NCBI GenBank assembly: GCA_910577405.1
Contig: CAJTMG010000019.1
Location: 1-64,000, forward strand
Source: an uncultured Oscillibacter sp.
GTDB taxonomy: Bacteria; Bacillota; Clostridia; Oscillospirales; Oscillospiraceae
Reading direction: 5' to 3'
DNA length: 64,000 nt
Shown here: positions 24,902-33,606 of the stretch, piece after piece
Layout of the letters: the number at the start of each line of letters is the position of its first letter
Numbering within the stretch: position 1 is the first letter of the stretch
Program-made: the position numbers and the translations under genes
Notes under the pieces: model-generated
What the model was told of the DNA's origin: nothing
Database searches by the model: none
What the model saw: the letters and a program-made list of their open reading frames with translations, nothing else

Positions 24902-25642
24902 ATGGACTACGCGAGAAGACGGCAGGCCATAGTCAACCGGGAGGGCTGGGAGGAATACCGGGAAACTGTCCGGCGGCAGGGTTCCCGCCCTCCCAGCCGT
25001 CAAAGGCCCGGAAGAGGCGGGAACCGGTTTCTGTTAATCCTCCTGCTGCTTTTGACAGCGGCAGTCTGTCTGGCCCTCCTGCGGAAGACCGGCGGACCGG
25101 AACCGGAAGAGATACAGGGAAATCTGCCGGAGTACGTGACGCAGGATCTGCTGACGGAAAACCAATGGTCCCGGCCCGGCGCGGCTCTGGAGCAGATAAA
25201 CGGCATTGTCCTGCATTACGTAGGCAATCCCGGCACCTCAGCCCAGGCGAACCGGAATTATTTCAACTCCCTTGCGGACGGTTCCCAAGGAATCTATGCA
25301 TCCAGTCATTTTATCGTCGGGCTGGCGGGCGAGGTGATTCAGTGCGTCCCCCTGACCGAGATCGCCTACGCGTCCAACAGCCGGAACGACGACACGATTT
25401 CCGTTGAGGTCTGCCATCCGAACGCGGAGGGGGAGTACAGCCCGGAGACTTACCGCCGGGTGGTGGAGCTGACAGCCTGGCTTTGCAGGGAATTCCACCT
25501 GGACCCGCAGAAGGACCTGATCCGGCATTACGACATATCCGGGAAACTCTGCCCCCTTTACTATGTGGAGCACCCGGAGGCTTGGGACCGGCTTCGGGAC
25601 GATGTGGAAGCGGAGCTGAGGGCCATAGCAGAAGAGGACTGA
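24902..25642 (+). CDS. N-acetylmuramoyl-L-alanine amidase (Amidase_2), membrane-anchored
   Basis: 246 residues. A basic N-terminus (YARRRQAIVNREGWEEYRE) leads into one transmembrane segment (FLLILLLLLTAAVCLALL, about 40-57), then an Amidase_2/PGRP-type zinc amidase domain: first ligand His in GIVLHYVGNPG, SSHFIVGLAGEVIQCVP, TISVEVCHPN, and the second His and the Cys/Asp position in IRHYDISGKLCPLYY. It would cleave the lactyl-Ala bond of peptidoglycan outside the membrane. It begins three bases after the preceding stop, so it may be cotranscribed with the ABC operon. Confidence 0.88.
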   Translation: MDYARRRQAIVNREGWEEYRETVRRQGSRPPSRQRPGRGGNRFLLILLLLLTAAVCLALLRKTGGPEPEEIQGNLPEYVTQDLLTENQWSRPGAALEQINGIVLHYVGNPGTSAQANRNYFNSLADGSQGIYASSHFIVGLAGEVIQCVPLTEIAYASNSRNDDTISVEVCHPNAEGEYSPETYRRVVELTAWLCREFHLDPQKDLIRHYDISGKLCPLYYVEHPEAWDRLRDDVEAELRAIAEED

Positions 25643-25734
25643 AAATTTTTTGAAAATATTTTGGAAAAGCTGAAACAAATTCCCTTCCTGAATCGTCTTA
25701 TCTTATAGAGACTGTTTGAAAGGAGCCTCTTCCT

Positions 25735-25911
25735 ATGGAACAAATACAGCAAGCGGCGAAACAACCCCTGTGGCGCGTCTGGGTCGACAATCAGAAACGC
25801 ATCGTCTCCTTCCATGAGGAGGAGGACTGCAAACTCCTGGAGTTCCACAGCCGGGAAATGTTCTTTCGCTGCATCGATCAGTACACCGGCCTGCAATACC
25901 GATACCAGTGA
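25735..25911 (+). CDS. Small 58-residue protein, unknown family
   Basis: A short gene with a strong AAAGGAG nine bases before the ATG and a terminator hairpin directly behind. It encodes a 58-residue protein containing PLWRVWVDNQKRIVSFHEEE and SREMFFRCIDQYTGLQYRYQ. Aromatic and charged residues alternate as in a small folded domain. There is no signal or membrane segment. Its own ribosome-binding site and terminator support a real gene; function unknown. Confidence 0.7.
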   Translation: MEQIQQAAKQPLWRVWVDNQKRIVSFHEEEDCKLLEFHSREMFFRCIDQYTGLQYRYQ

Positions 25912-25917
25912 GAATTC

Positions 25918-25980
25918 GGAATGAGAAATCAGGAATTTTTCCGGTTTGGAGAATCCTTTTTTCTCATTCCCCCTTTTTTT
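25918..25980 (+). terminator. Strong terminator after the 58-residue gene
   Basis: A perfect 11-bp stem pairs GGAATGAGAAA (25918-25928) with TTTCTCATTCC (25960-25970), followed by CCC and seven T. Confidence 0.85.
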
Positions 25981-26022
25981 GCGCGGAGAAAACTGTGATA
26001 AATAAGATTGGAAAATTTTTTT

Positions 26023-26598
26023 ATGAAAATGATGGGAATAAAAGGCTTGTTTTATGCTGATCTGGCGGTCTGGCTGTCCTTTCCCTGTGTGGTGTTCGCC
26101 ATCTGGTGCGCGGACTGTGAGCTGCTGATTGGCGACAGTTGGACGGCGTTCCGGGTTCAATGCGTCCTGAATGCCATCGCCGCCGTTTTGGGGATTGCAA
26201 TGCTGACCCTGCGTTATCGGGAAACCGGCAGAACCTTCTGGAATCGCGCGGCACTGGGGCTTTCGGCTGCCGGGATTACGCTGCTGCTCCTGAGCTGGAA
26301 TTTCCTTTGCCTGCTTCTGGACGAAGGGCAGGAATATCACAGCTTTTCTTCTCCGGACGGAAGTCACACCGTGGTGGTCATGGAGCGGGTCAGCCTGATT
26401 GCGGGAGAGGTGACATTATACGAGAGAATCAATCCGTTCCTGATTCAGTTCAAGGGAAGCACGACCACCGATGATGGATACCGCCCTGTCTGCGCCGGGG
26501 ATTTTTCTCTTTTCTGGGAAGAGGATTCCGTCCGACTGATTGCAGGCGACGGTATGGGCGGGGAAGCCACTGTCTCCGTCGGACTGGGCGGGGAGTAA
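26023..26598 (+). CDS. Hypothetical membrane protein
   Basis: 191 residues with three predicted membrane segments (YADLAVWLSFPCVVFAIWC, VQCVLNAIAAVLGIAMLTL, AALGLSAAGITLLLLSWNFL), then a soluble C-terminal half of beta character (SPDGSHTVVVMERVSLIAGEV) ending in Gly-rich strands. The start codon is uncertain: ATG at 26023 or 26029, with no clear ribosome-binding site. Family not recognised. Confidence 0.6.
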   Translation: MKMMGIKGLFYADLAVWLSFPCVVFAIWCADCELLIGDSWTAFRVQCVLNAIAAVLGIAMLTLRYRETGRTFWNRAALGLSAAGITLLLLSWNFLCLLLDEGQEYHSFSSPDGSHTVVVMERVSLIAGEVTLYERINPFLIQFKGSTTTDDGYRPVCAGDFSLFWEEDSVRLIAGDGMGGEATVSVGLGGE

Positions 26599-26669
26599 CA
26601 TAATTTGTCTGCTTTTTCACCAAAAACAGAGAAAGACGGCCGCATCGGGCTGTATTTACGAATTTCCTC

Positions 26670-26699
26670 TTGCGGCGGAGGGCTTTGATAGGGTATACT
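26670..26699 (+). promoter_or_regulatory. Candidate promoter of the aminotransferase gene
   Basis: TTGCGG (26670-26675) - 18 bp - TATACT (26694-26699), about 37 bp before the start codon. Confidence 0.5.
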
Positions 26700-26735
26700 G
26701 TGTTCTGTAAAACCAAGTCAAGAAAGGATGATTAT

Positions 26736-28013
26736 ATGAAGGCATACGCCAAACTGACGGCAGAGGAACGCCGGGAGGAATACGCCCGCCTGCAAAAGGA
26801 ATTCGAGGCGCTGAAGGCCCAGGGGCTTTCGCTGAACATGGCCCGCGGCAAGCCGGGTAAGGAACAGTTGGATTTGGTCAGCGATATTCTCCAGTTGATG
26901 CAGAAGCCTGAGGATTACGTGTCCGACGGCATTGATGTGCGGAATTACGGCGAGATGTCCGGAATCCCCGCGGCCCGGCGGCTCTTTGCGGACATTCTGG
27001 GATGCAGGCCGGAACAGATTTTTGTGGGCGGCAACGCAAGTCTTCAGTTGATGTACGACACCATTTCCAAGGCGTACACCCATGGACTCCTCCACAGCCC
27101 CCGGCCCTGGTGCAAAGAGGAGAAAATCAAGTGGCTCTGTCCCGCTCCCGGCTACGACCGGCATTTTAAAATCACGGAGTCCTTTGGCTTTGAGCTGCTG
27201 ACCATCCCCATGACCGCTGAAGGCCCGGATATGGACGCCGTGGAAGAAGCCGTCAAGGACCCCGCCGTGAAAGGCATCTGGTGCGTGCCCAAGTATTCCA
27301 ACCCCGACGGCGTGATTTATTCGGACGAAACCATCCGCCGGATCGCCAGCCTGAAAGCCGCCGCCCCGGACTTCCTGGTGATGTGGGATAACGCTTACTG
27401 CATCCATGAGTTCGAAGGCGAATATGTCCCCTTCCCGGATATTCTGGAAATCTGCGCCAAGGCCGGGAATCCGGATATGGTCTTTGAATTCGCGTCTACC
27501 TCCAAAGTCACCCTTCCCGGCGCGGGAGTGGCCTGCTTCGCCTGCTCGTTGGACAATATGGCCTATATGGAAAAGCTCCTGACAGTACAGGTCATCAGCT
27601 TTGACAAGGTCAATCAGCAGCGCCATGTGCTCTATCTGCAAAACAAGGCCCATACGCTGGAGCTGATGAAAAAGCACGCGGCAATTATGGGACCCAAGTT
27701 CCGGGCCGTGCTGGACGCTTTGGATCAGGAAATCGCGCCGCTGGAAATCGCGTCCTGGCAGCGTCCCAAGGGCGGCTATTTCGTCTCCCTCAACGCCATG
27801 CCCGGCACCGCGAAACGCACCCTGGCCCTCTGCAAGGAAGCGGGCGTGACCATGACCAACGCCGGCGCTACGTTCCCCTGCGGAAAGGACCCCCAGGATT
27901 CCAATATCCGCATCGCACCGTCCCTGCCCCCCGTCGCCGAGCTTACCCAGGCTATCTCCATTTTCTGTACCTGCCTCCGGATGTCCGCCCTGGAAAAGCT
28001 GGGCCTCCAGTGA
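26736..28013 (+). CDS. PLP-dependent class I/II aminotransferase (aspartate aminotransferase type Ic-like)
   Basis: 425-residue fold-type I aminotransferase. The N-terminal LSLNMARGKPGKEQLDL, YGEMSGIPAARRLFADIL and VGGNASLQLMYDTI are characteristic of the PF12897 (alanine-glyoxylate/aspartate type) group. The PLP-binding Asp/Asn region is WDNAYCIHEF, and the Schiff-base lysine is in FASTSKVTLPGAG. It transfers amino groups between an amino acid, probably aspartate, and a 2-oxo acid; the substrate is inferred. The ATG at 26736 follows AAAGGATG. Monocistronic. Confidence 0.87.
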   Translation: MKAYAKLTAEERREEYARLQKEFEALKAQGLSLNMARGKPGKEQLDLVSDILQLMQKPEDYVSDGIDVRNYGEMSGIPAARRLFADILGCRPEQIFVGGNASLQLMYDTISKAYTHGLLHSPRPWCKEEKIKWLCPAPGYDRHFKITESFGFELLTIPMTAEGPDMDAVEEAVKDPAVKGIWCVPKYSNPDGVIYSDETIRRIASLKAAAPDFLVMWDNAYCIHEFEGEYVPFPDILEICAKAGNPDMVFEFASTSKVTLPGAGVACFACSLDNMAYMEKLLTVQVISFDKVNQQRHVLYLQNKAHTLELMKKHAAIMGPKFRAVLDALDQEIAPLEIASWQRPKGGYFVSLNAMPGTAKRTLALCKEAGVTMTNAGATFPCGKDPQDSNIRIAPSLPPVAELTQAISIFCTCLRMSALEKLGLQ

Positions 28014-28044
28014 ACCGCCGCTGAACGTTTTTCCCTTTTCTTAT

Positions 28045-28076
28045 GCTTCTTTTGCTTCTTTTGCTTCTTTTGCTTT
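28045..28076. repeat. 9-bp microrepeat, about 3.5 copies
   Basis: GCTTCTTTT is repeated head to tail from 28045, followed by an A-rich complementary stretch (AAAAAGAAACGAAAAGAAG) that could pair with it as an imperfect terminator for the aminotransferase gene. Besides this, the 332-bp gap to rpsO holds only the promoter and leader. Confidence 0.6.
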
Positions 28077-28220
28077 ACTGTTTTTCAAAAAGAAACGAAA
28101 AGAAGATGCCAAAGTGAAGCAGGCATTTGTTTCACACGTATAAACTCCGCCCGTAAAGGGAAAAATTGTGAGCAGACGCGCGATTCAGGAAAAATTTTTG
28201 TACTTTGGCCGGAAAAGGGC

Positions 28221-28249
28221 TTTACATTGCCGGAAGGCTGTGCTAAAGT
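28221..28249 (+). promoter_or_regulatory. Promoter of rpsO(-pnp)
   Basis: TTTACA (28221-28226) - 17 bp - TAAAGT (28244-28249). About 90 nt of GC-rich leader follow before rpsO and may hold an S15-binding structure. Confidence 0.6.
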
Positions 28250-28345
28250 GTTAAGGACCGTACCCCCGGCGCTTTGTTCCGCGGAGCTTCACCGGCCCGG
28301 AGCACAGTCCCGCGGGGGGAGAATTTGGAAAGGTGGAAAATCACT

Positions 28346-28612
28346 ATGCTTCGTAAAGAGCAGAAAACCGAAATCATCAACGCCAACCGTACCCATGAGG
28401 GCGATACCGGGTCCCCCGAGGTCCAGATCGCCATTCTCACCGAGCGCATCAACGTCCTCACCGAGCATATGCGCGCCAACCCCCAGGATAAGCACTCCAA
28501 CCGGGGCCTGCTGAAAATGGTCGGTAAGCGCCGCAGCCTCCTGGATTACCTCCAGAAGAAGGACGTGGAACGTTATCGCGCCCTGATCGCCAAGCTGGGC
28601 ATCCGGAAGTAA
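28346..28612 (+). CDS. rpsO: 30S ribosomal protein S15
   Basis: 88 residues, full length. Hallmarks are HEGDTGSPEVQIAILTERI, the HxxDxHS-type loop as NPQDKHSNRGLLKMVGKRR, and the C-terminal LLDYLQKKDVERYRALIAKLGIRK. It binds 16S rRNA helices 20-22 and starts central-domain assembly. AAAGG precedes the ATG at 28346. It is followed by pnp, the conserved order. Confidence 0.95.
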   Translation: MLRKEQKTEIINANRTHEGDTGSPEVQIAILTERINVLTEHMRANPQDKHSNRGLLKMVGKRRSLLDYLQKKDVERYRALIAKLGIRK

Positions 28613-28622
28613 TGCGCTATCA

Positions 28623-28651
28623 GGTGACGGGGGGCCGCTTCCTCCGTCACC
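28623..28651 (+). other. Hairpin between rpsO and pnp
   Basis: GGTGACGG (28623-28630) pairs perfectly with CCGTCACC (28644-28651). It could be an RNase III-type processing or termination element ahead of pnp. The 254-bp spacer shows no gene. Confidence 0.5.
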
Positions 28652-28866
28652 TTTGCCATTTCTACTCACGCCCCGGGAGCCGCCGCTTTTTGTGTTTGAA
28701 AGTGCGCCCGATTTGTTGGAAGCGCCTGATTTCCTCCCCGGCTTTCTTGTTTTTCTTTTTGAAAGGAAGCAGACGGACAGGAAAAATATTCAGCAGCGTT
28801 CAGACGTACTTTCAAATACGAAAAGGACTGCTCCCAATACTACAACAGACAGAAAAGGAGCAAATT

Positions 28867-31017
28867 ATGTCAACAATCGTAACCCAGAGACAATTCCCAA
28901 GGTATCATAAGTATGAGATGGAGCTGGCTGGCCGCCCCTTGACGCTGGAGGCCGGCAAGCTGGCGGAATTGGCCAACGCCTCCGTGATGGTGGGCTACGG
29001 CGATACCCGCGTTCTGGTCTGCGCTACCGCCTCCGCCCGGCCCAGAGACGGAATCGATTTCTTCCCCCTCAGCGTGGACTTTGAGGAAAAGCTCTATTCC
29101 GTGGGACGTATCCCCGGCAGCTTCAACCGTCGTGAAGGGCGCCCCGGCGAAAAGGGCATCCTGACCAGCCGTGTCATTGACCGCCCCATCCGGCCCCTGT
29201 TCCCGCACGATTTCCGCAACGACGTTTCCATTATGGCTACCGTCATGAGCGTGGACCACGACTGCTCTCCCGAAATCGCCGCTTTGATCGGGGCTTCCGC
29301 GGCGCTGGCCATTTCCGATATCCCCTGGGCTGGTCCCGTGGGCGCGCTGAAGGTGGGTCTTGTGAACGGGAAACTGGTCTTCAATCCCAACAGCGAGGAA
29401 CGGAAGGTCTCTGATCTGGATGTGACCGTGGTTTCTACCGGCGAAAAGGTCGTCATGATCGAGGCCGGAGGCAATGAGGTGGATAACGATACCATGTTCA
29501 AGGCGATTCAAATGGCCCATGAGGAAAATCAGAAGCAAATCGCCCTGATTAACAAGATGGTGGCTGAAATCGGCAAGCCGAAGTTCGATTACCCCCATGC
29601 CGATTTTGACCAGGAGCTGTTTGACAAGATAACCGCCGCCACCATGGAGGACGCCAAAGCCGCCATGGATACCGATGATAAGAACGTCCGGGAAACCCGC
29701 TGGAACGGCCTGATCGACAAGTGGCACGAGCTGTTTCTGGAGGAATACCCGGAAATGGACAAGTATCTGGACGAAATTACCTACAAATTTCAGAAGAAGA
29801 TTGTCAAGGCGTGGCTTCTGGAGGGGCACCGGGTGGACGGCCGTCAGAAGAACGAAATTCGTCCCCTGGGTGCTGAAGTGGGAATCCTGCCCCGGGTCCA
29901 TGGTTCCGGTCTCTTTACCCGGGGTCAGACCCAGGTGCTTTCCACCGTCACTTTGGATACCCTGTCCGCAAACCAGAAGCTGGACACCATCTGGGAGGAA
30001 ACCGAGAAACGCTATATGCACCATTACAATTTCCCCGGTTATTCCGTCGGCGAAGCCAAACCCGCACGTTCTCCCGGACGCCGCGAAATTGGTCATGGCG
30101 CTTTGGCGGAACGCGCGCTTCTGCCGGTAATTCCTGATGTGGATGAGTTCCCCTATGCCATCCGCGTGGTCTCCGAGGTGGTCAGCTCCAACGGCTCTAC
30201 TTCTCAGGGTTCCGTCTGCGGCTCCACCCTGGCCTTGATGGACGCCGGCGTGCCGATTAAGGCTCCTGTGGCCGGCATCTCCTGCGGTCTGATTCAGGAC
30301 GATAACGGCGGCTTTACAACCTTTATCGACATCCAGGGCGTGGAGGATTTCCATGGCGAGATGGATTTCAAGGTCGCCGGCACGAAAAAGGGCATTACCG
30401 CCATCCAGATGGACCTGAAAAACGACGGTCTGACCATGGAGATCATCAAAAACGCGCTGGAAATCACCTATGACGCCCGCTGCGAGATTCTGGATAAGAT
30501 CATGCTTCCCTGTATCGCCGAACCTCGGAAGGACGTGAGCAAGTACGCGCCCAAAATGCTGACCCTGCACATCGACCCGGACAAGATTCGGGACGTGATC
30601 GGCAAGGGCGGCAGCGTGATTCAGAAAATCGTGGCCGATACCGGCGCGAAAATCGATATCAACGACGACGGTTCCATTTTCATCTCCGGCATCGACGCCG
30701 CCTCCTGTGACGCCGCCAAGAAGTGCATTGACGACATCGTGTTTGTGCCCGAAATCGGCGCGCTGTACTATGGCCGGGTGGTGCGTCTGATGACCTTCGG
30801 CGCGTTTGTCGAGCTGGCTCCCGGCAAGGACGGCCTGGTGCATATCTCTAAGCTGGCCGACCATCGGATTGAGAAGGTGGAGGACGCCTGCAAGATCGGC
30901 GATATGATGTGGGTCAAGGTCACGGATATCGACGAAAAGGGCCGCGTCAACCTCTCCCATAAGGACGCTGTGCGGGAAATCAAGGCCAAGGAAGCCCGCG
31001 GCGAACGCATAAAGTAA
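28867..31017 (+). CDS. pnp: Polyribonucleotide nucleotidyltransferase (PNPase)
   Basis: 716 residues: first RNase PH domain (from RPLTLEAGKLAELANASVMV), an all-helical linker, second RNase PH domain with TRGQTQVLSTVTLDT and the FPYAIRVVSEVVSSNGSTSQG active-site region, a KH domain with VIGKGGSVIQKIVADTGAKI, and a C-terminal S1 domain (GRVVRLMTFGAFVELAPGKDGLVHIS). It performs phosphorolytic 3'-5' RNA decay. AAAAGGAG precedes the ATG at 28867. Confidence 0.96.
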   Translation: MSTIVTQRQFPRYHKYEMELAGRPLTLEAGKLAELANASVMVGYGDTRVLVCATASARPRDGIDFFPLSVDFEEKLYSVGRIPGSFNRREGRPGEKGILTSRVIDRPIRPLFPHDFRNDVSIMATVMSVDHDCSPEIAALIGASAALAISDIPWAGPVGALKVGLVNGKLVFNPNSEERKVSDLDVTVVSTGEKVVMIEAGGNEVDNDTMFKAIQMAHEENQKQIALINKMVAEIGKPKFDYPHADFDQELFDKITAATMEDAKAAMDTDDKNVRETRWNGLIDKWHELFLEEYPEMDKYLDEITYKFQKKIVKAWLLEGHRVDGRQKNEIRPLGAEVGILPRVHGSGLFTRGQTQVLSTVTLDTLSANQKLDTIWEETEKRYMHHYNFPGYSVGEAKPARSPGRREIGHGALAERALLPVIPDVDEFPYAIRVVSEVVSSNGSTSQGSVCGSTLALMDAGVPIKAPVAGISCGLIQDDNGGFTTFIDIQGVEDFHGEMDFKVAGTKKGITAIQMDLKNDGLTMEIIKNALEITYDARCEILDKIMLPCIAEPRKDVSKYAPKMLTLHIDPDKIRDVIGKGGSVIQKIVADTGAKIDINDDGSIFISGIDAASCDAAKKCIDDIVFVPEIGALYYGRVVRLMTFGAFVELAPGKDGLVHISKLADHRIEKVEDACKIGDMMWVKVTDIDEKGRVNLSHKDAVREIKAKEARGERIK

Positions 31018-31027
31018 AATCAAATCA

Positions 31028-31064
31028 AGAGGCGCGCTGGCTGTCAACGGCGCGTCTCTTTTTT
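31028..31064 (+). terminator. Terminator after pnp
   Basis: AGAGGCGCGC (31028-31037) pairs with GCGCGTCTCT (31050-31059) and is followed by a T run. Confidence 0.85.
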
Positions 31065-31184
31065 GCCCGGACCGGAAGTGAATTCCGCTCGGGATCGGCA
31101 AAATTGCGGGTTTTTTCTCCGTTTTTATCCATTCAGGGGGCCGGAATCCGGGAGGAAATCCCTGATGTTTGTGCAAAACGACGG

Positions 31185-31213
31185 TTGACAATTTTGTGGC
31201 GGGACCATATAAT
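31185..31213 (+). promoter_or_regulatory. Perfect consensus promoter of the Trp T-box operon
   Basis: TTGACA (31185-31190) - 17 bp - TATAAT (31208-31213). Strong constitutive initiation is expected, with control left to the T-box. Confidence 0.9.
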
Positions 31214-31219
31214 CAAAAC

Positions 31220-31496
31220 AACCAGAGAAACCAGAGAGCAAGAGGAGTAACTGACAGGGCCACCTATGAAGAGAGCCGCAGGCGGTGGGATTGCGGCAGA
31301 GAACCTGGCGGTGAATGGACTTGTGAGGGCGGAACGAACGGCGCAAGCGCTTAGTAGAGGCCGACGGGGACCGCACCCGTTATCAGGGCGGCGCGCATGG
31401 AGCATTGAGTGTGCGCGGAGAGAGTGGGCGCTGTGCGTCAACTTGGGTGGTACCGCAGGACGGAAGTCTTGTCCCAATGAGGGGCAGGGCTTTTTT
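31220..31496 (+). promoter_or_regulatory. Trp-specific T-box riboswitch with terminator
   Basis: The canonical T-box sequence TGGGTGGTACCGC lies at 31444-31456, followed by an intrinsic terminator in which GTCTTGTCCC (31466-31475) pairs with GGGGCAGGGC (31481-31490) before a T run. At the base of stem I, CAAG pairs with CTTG. The internal loop has AGTAA on the 5' side and GTGAATGGA on the 3' side, the loop-E-like specifier layout; the codon after GAA is TGG (31316-31318), i.e. tryptophan. Uncharged tRNA-Trp would stabilise the antiterminator and turn on the downstream transporter operon. Confidence 0.9.
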
Positions 31497-31620
31497 CTTT
31501 TTCTACGGTATCGGAAAGGAGTTGGTCGGAATGACGGGAAACGAACGTCGATGGCGGACCGGTTTTCCATTTATGGACGCTGTTTGTCAATAAAATTCTA
31601 TAAAAGACAGGAGAATTATT

Positions 31621-32613
31621 ATGAAGACCATAAAGAAATTTGCAGCCCTTCTGCTGGCCTTGTCCCTGCTGTTTGCCCTGAGCGCCTGCGGGGGAAAAGA
31701 CAGTCCCAATACGCCGGACGATTCTGCTGACGGGCATTACACCATCGGCATCTCCCAGTACGGCGAGCACGGCTCCCTGGACAACTGCCGCGAGGGATTC
31801 TTGCAGGGCCTTGCGGAAGAGGGCATCGTGGAGGGCGAAAACTTGACCGTGGATTACCAGAACGCCGGGTTTGACGACAGCATCGCTACCCAGATCGGTC
31901 AGTCCTTCTCCGCTAATGACGTGGACCTGATGGCCGCAATCGCTACCCCTTCCGCTACCGCCTGCTTTGCCGCCGCGGAGGATAAGGACATTCCCGTGAT
32001 TTTTACCGCTATTACCGACCCCGTAGGCGCGAAGCTGGATTCCGGCAATATCACCGGCACCTCCGACGTGCTTCCCGTAGAGGGACAGCTTGAACTGATC
32101 CGGAAGCTCCAGCCTAACGCGTCCACCATCGGCATCGTCTATACAACCAGCGAGGCCAATTCCGTTTACTCTGTGGGCATCTATGAGTCCCTTGCTTCCA
32201 AGTACGCGTTCACCATCGAGACCGTAGGCGTTACCTCACAGGCCGAAGTCACCCAGGCTGTAGACACCCTTATCAGCAAGGGCGTCAACTGCATCTCCAA
32301 CCTTACAGATAACACCGTCGTGGGCGTTCTGCCTGCCATTCTGGAGAAGACCAATGACGCCGGCGTGCCTGTCTACGGCTCCGAAATTGAACAGATGAAG
32401 CTGGGCTGTGTCGCGGGCGCAGGGCTGGATTATATCAAGCTGGGCATTCAGACCGGGAAAATGGCCGCGAAGGTCCTCCGGGGCGAGGCGGCCTGCCAGG
32501 ATCTGCCCTATGAAATTATCGAGAACTATGATATCTACCTGAATCCCACCTCCCTGAACGCTATGGGGATTGCCGTTCCCGATGAAATCGCACAGGCTGC
32601 AATCGAAGTCTGA
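31621..32613 (+). CDS. trpX: ABC transporter substrate-binding lipoprotein, TrpX type
   Basis: 330 residues. A signal peptide with lipobox LFALSAC (Cys about residue 23) is followed by an ABC_sub_bind (PF04392) fold: YTIGISQYGEHGSLDNCREGF, AEEGIVEGENLTVDYQNA, PVIFTAITDPVGAKLDSGNI and the C-terminal EIIENYDIYLNP. Homologues with a Trp T-box have been predicted as tryptophan-binding proteins (TrpX); the TGG specifier upstream supports this. Anchored outside the membrane, it delivers substrate to TrpY/TrpZ. Confidence 0.82.
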   Translation: MKTIKKFAALLLALSLLFALSACGGKDSPNTPDDSADGHYTIGISQYGEHGSLDNCREGFLQGLAEEGIVEGENLTVDYQNAGFDDSIATQIGQSFSANDVDLMAAIATPSATACFAAAEDKDIPVIFTAITDPVGAKLDSGNITGTSDVLPVEGQLELIRKLQPNASTIGIVYTTSEANSVYSVGIYESLASKYAFTIETVGVTSQAEVTQAVDTLISKGVNCISNLTDNTVVGVLPAILEKTNDAGVPVYGSEIEQMKLGCVAGAGLDYIKLGIQTGKMAAKVLRGEAACQDLPYEIIENYDIYLNPTSLNAMGIAVPDEIAQAAIEV

Positions 32614-32666
32614 AAATATCCCGTTTTTTTGAAATATCTCATATCTGATAAAATGTGGGGGTTTTT

Positions 32667-33569
32667 ATGAAACTGGTTACCTGCCTTTATGATGGTCTGG
32701 CGCGTGTGGGAATGCTTTCGACCTTTGGAACACTGGAAAATCCGAAACCCTGCGTGGTATTCCTGCCCTATCCGGATATGAACGCGCTGATTAAGGACAT
32801 TGACGCGGATTGGAAGGGAAGCCGCTGGGACAGCCTGAAGGAATATTTTTACCATGAAGCAAACGCGGTTCCGCTGGAGGAAGTCACACGTCTGGCCCCG
32901 ATTCCCCAGCCTTGTCAGGACGTGATCTGCTTGGGTATGAACTACCGTGACCACGCGGAGGAAGCGGCCCGGTATAACGCGGAAGCCTTTGCAAAGGAAC
33001 GTCCCGCGGCGGTCTATTTCTCCAAACGGGTGTTCCGCGCGGGCAATCCGGACGGCGTGATTCCCCGCTACAAGGGTCTTGTAACGCGGCTGGACTACGA
33101 GGCGGAACTGGCGGTGATTATCGGGAAGACCGCAAGGAATGTGAAAGCCGCTGACGTGAAAGACTATATTTTTGGCTACACGGTTCTGAATGACGTGTCC
33201 GCCCGGAATTTGCAGACGGAACATAAACAGTGGTACTTCGGCAAAAGTCTGGACGGCTTTACACCCATGGGTCCCTGCATCATCACCGCCGACGACAGCC
33301 TGATTTCCTTCCCGCCAGCCCTGGAGATCTCTTGCAGAGTCAACGGTCAGGAGCGGCAGAAATCCAATACCTCCCTGCTCATTCACAGCATCCCGGAAAT
33401 CATCGAGGAGCTGTCCGCCGGAATCACCCTCCTGCCCGGAACCATCATCGCCACCGGCACCCCCGCGGGCGTGGGCATGGGTATGGACCCGCCGGAGTTC
33501 TTACAGTACGGCGACGTGGTGGAATGTACCATTGAGCATATCGGGACGCTCCGCAGTACCGTGGGCTGA
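32667..33569 (+). CDS. Fumarylacetoacetate hydrolase (FAH) family protein within the Trp transporter operon
   Basis: 300 residues. An N-terminal small domain precedes the FAH catalytic fold: ICLGMNYRDHAEEA (catalytic His region), the metal-binding acidic residues in LDYEAELAVIIGK, GYTVLNDVSARNLQ, the GFTPMGPCIIT loop and TGTPAGVGMGMDPPEFL. Family enzymes cleave C-C bonds of acylpyruvates or act as decarboxylases/hydratases. The actual substrate is unknown; the T-box operon suggests an aromatic or tryptophan-derived compound (inference). The ATG at 32667 follows GTGGGGG. Confidence 0.85.
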   Translation: MKLVTCLYDGLARVGMLSTFGTLENPKPCVVFLPYPDMNALIKDIDADWKGSRWDSLKEYFYHEANAVPLEEVTRLAPIPQPCQDVICLGMNYRDHAEEAARYNAEAFAKERPAAVYFSKRVFRAGNPDGVIPRYKGLVTRLDYEAELAVIIGKTARNVKAADVKDYIFGYTVLNDVSARNLQTEHKQWYFGKSLDGFTPMGPCIITADDSLISFPPALEISCRVNGQERQKSNTSLLIHSIPEIIEELSAGITLLPGTIIATGTPAGVGMGMDPPEFLQYGDVVECTIEHIGTLRSTVG

Positions 33570-33606
33570 ACCAAAAATTCTGAATTCAGACAGTGGGTGG
33601 TTTTCT

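Noticed and set aside
28870..31191. 773-codon open frame on the minus strand
   Set aside because: Antisense shadow of pnp.
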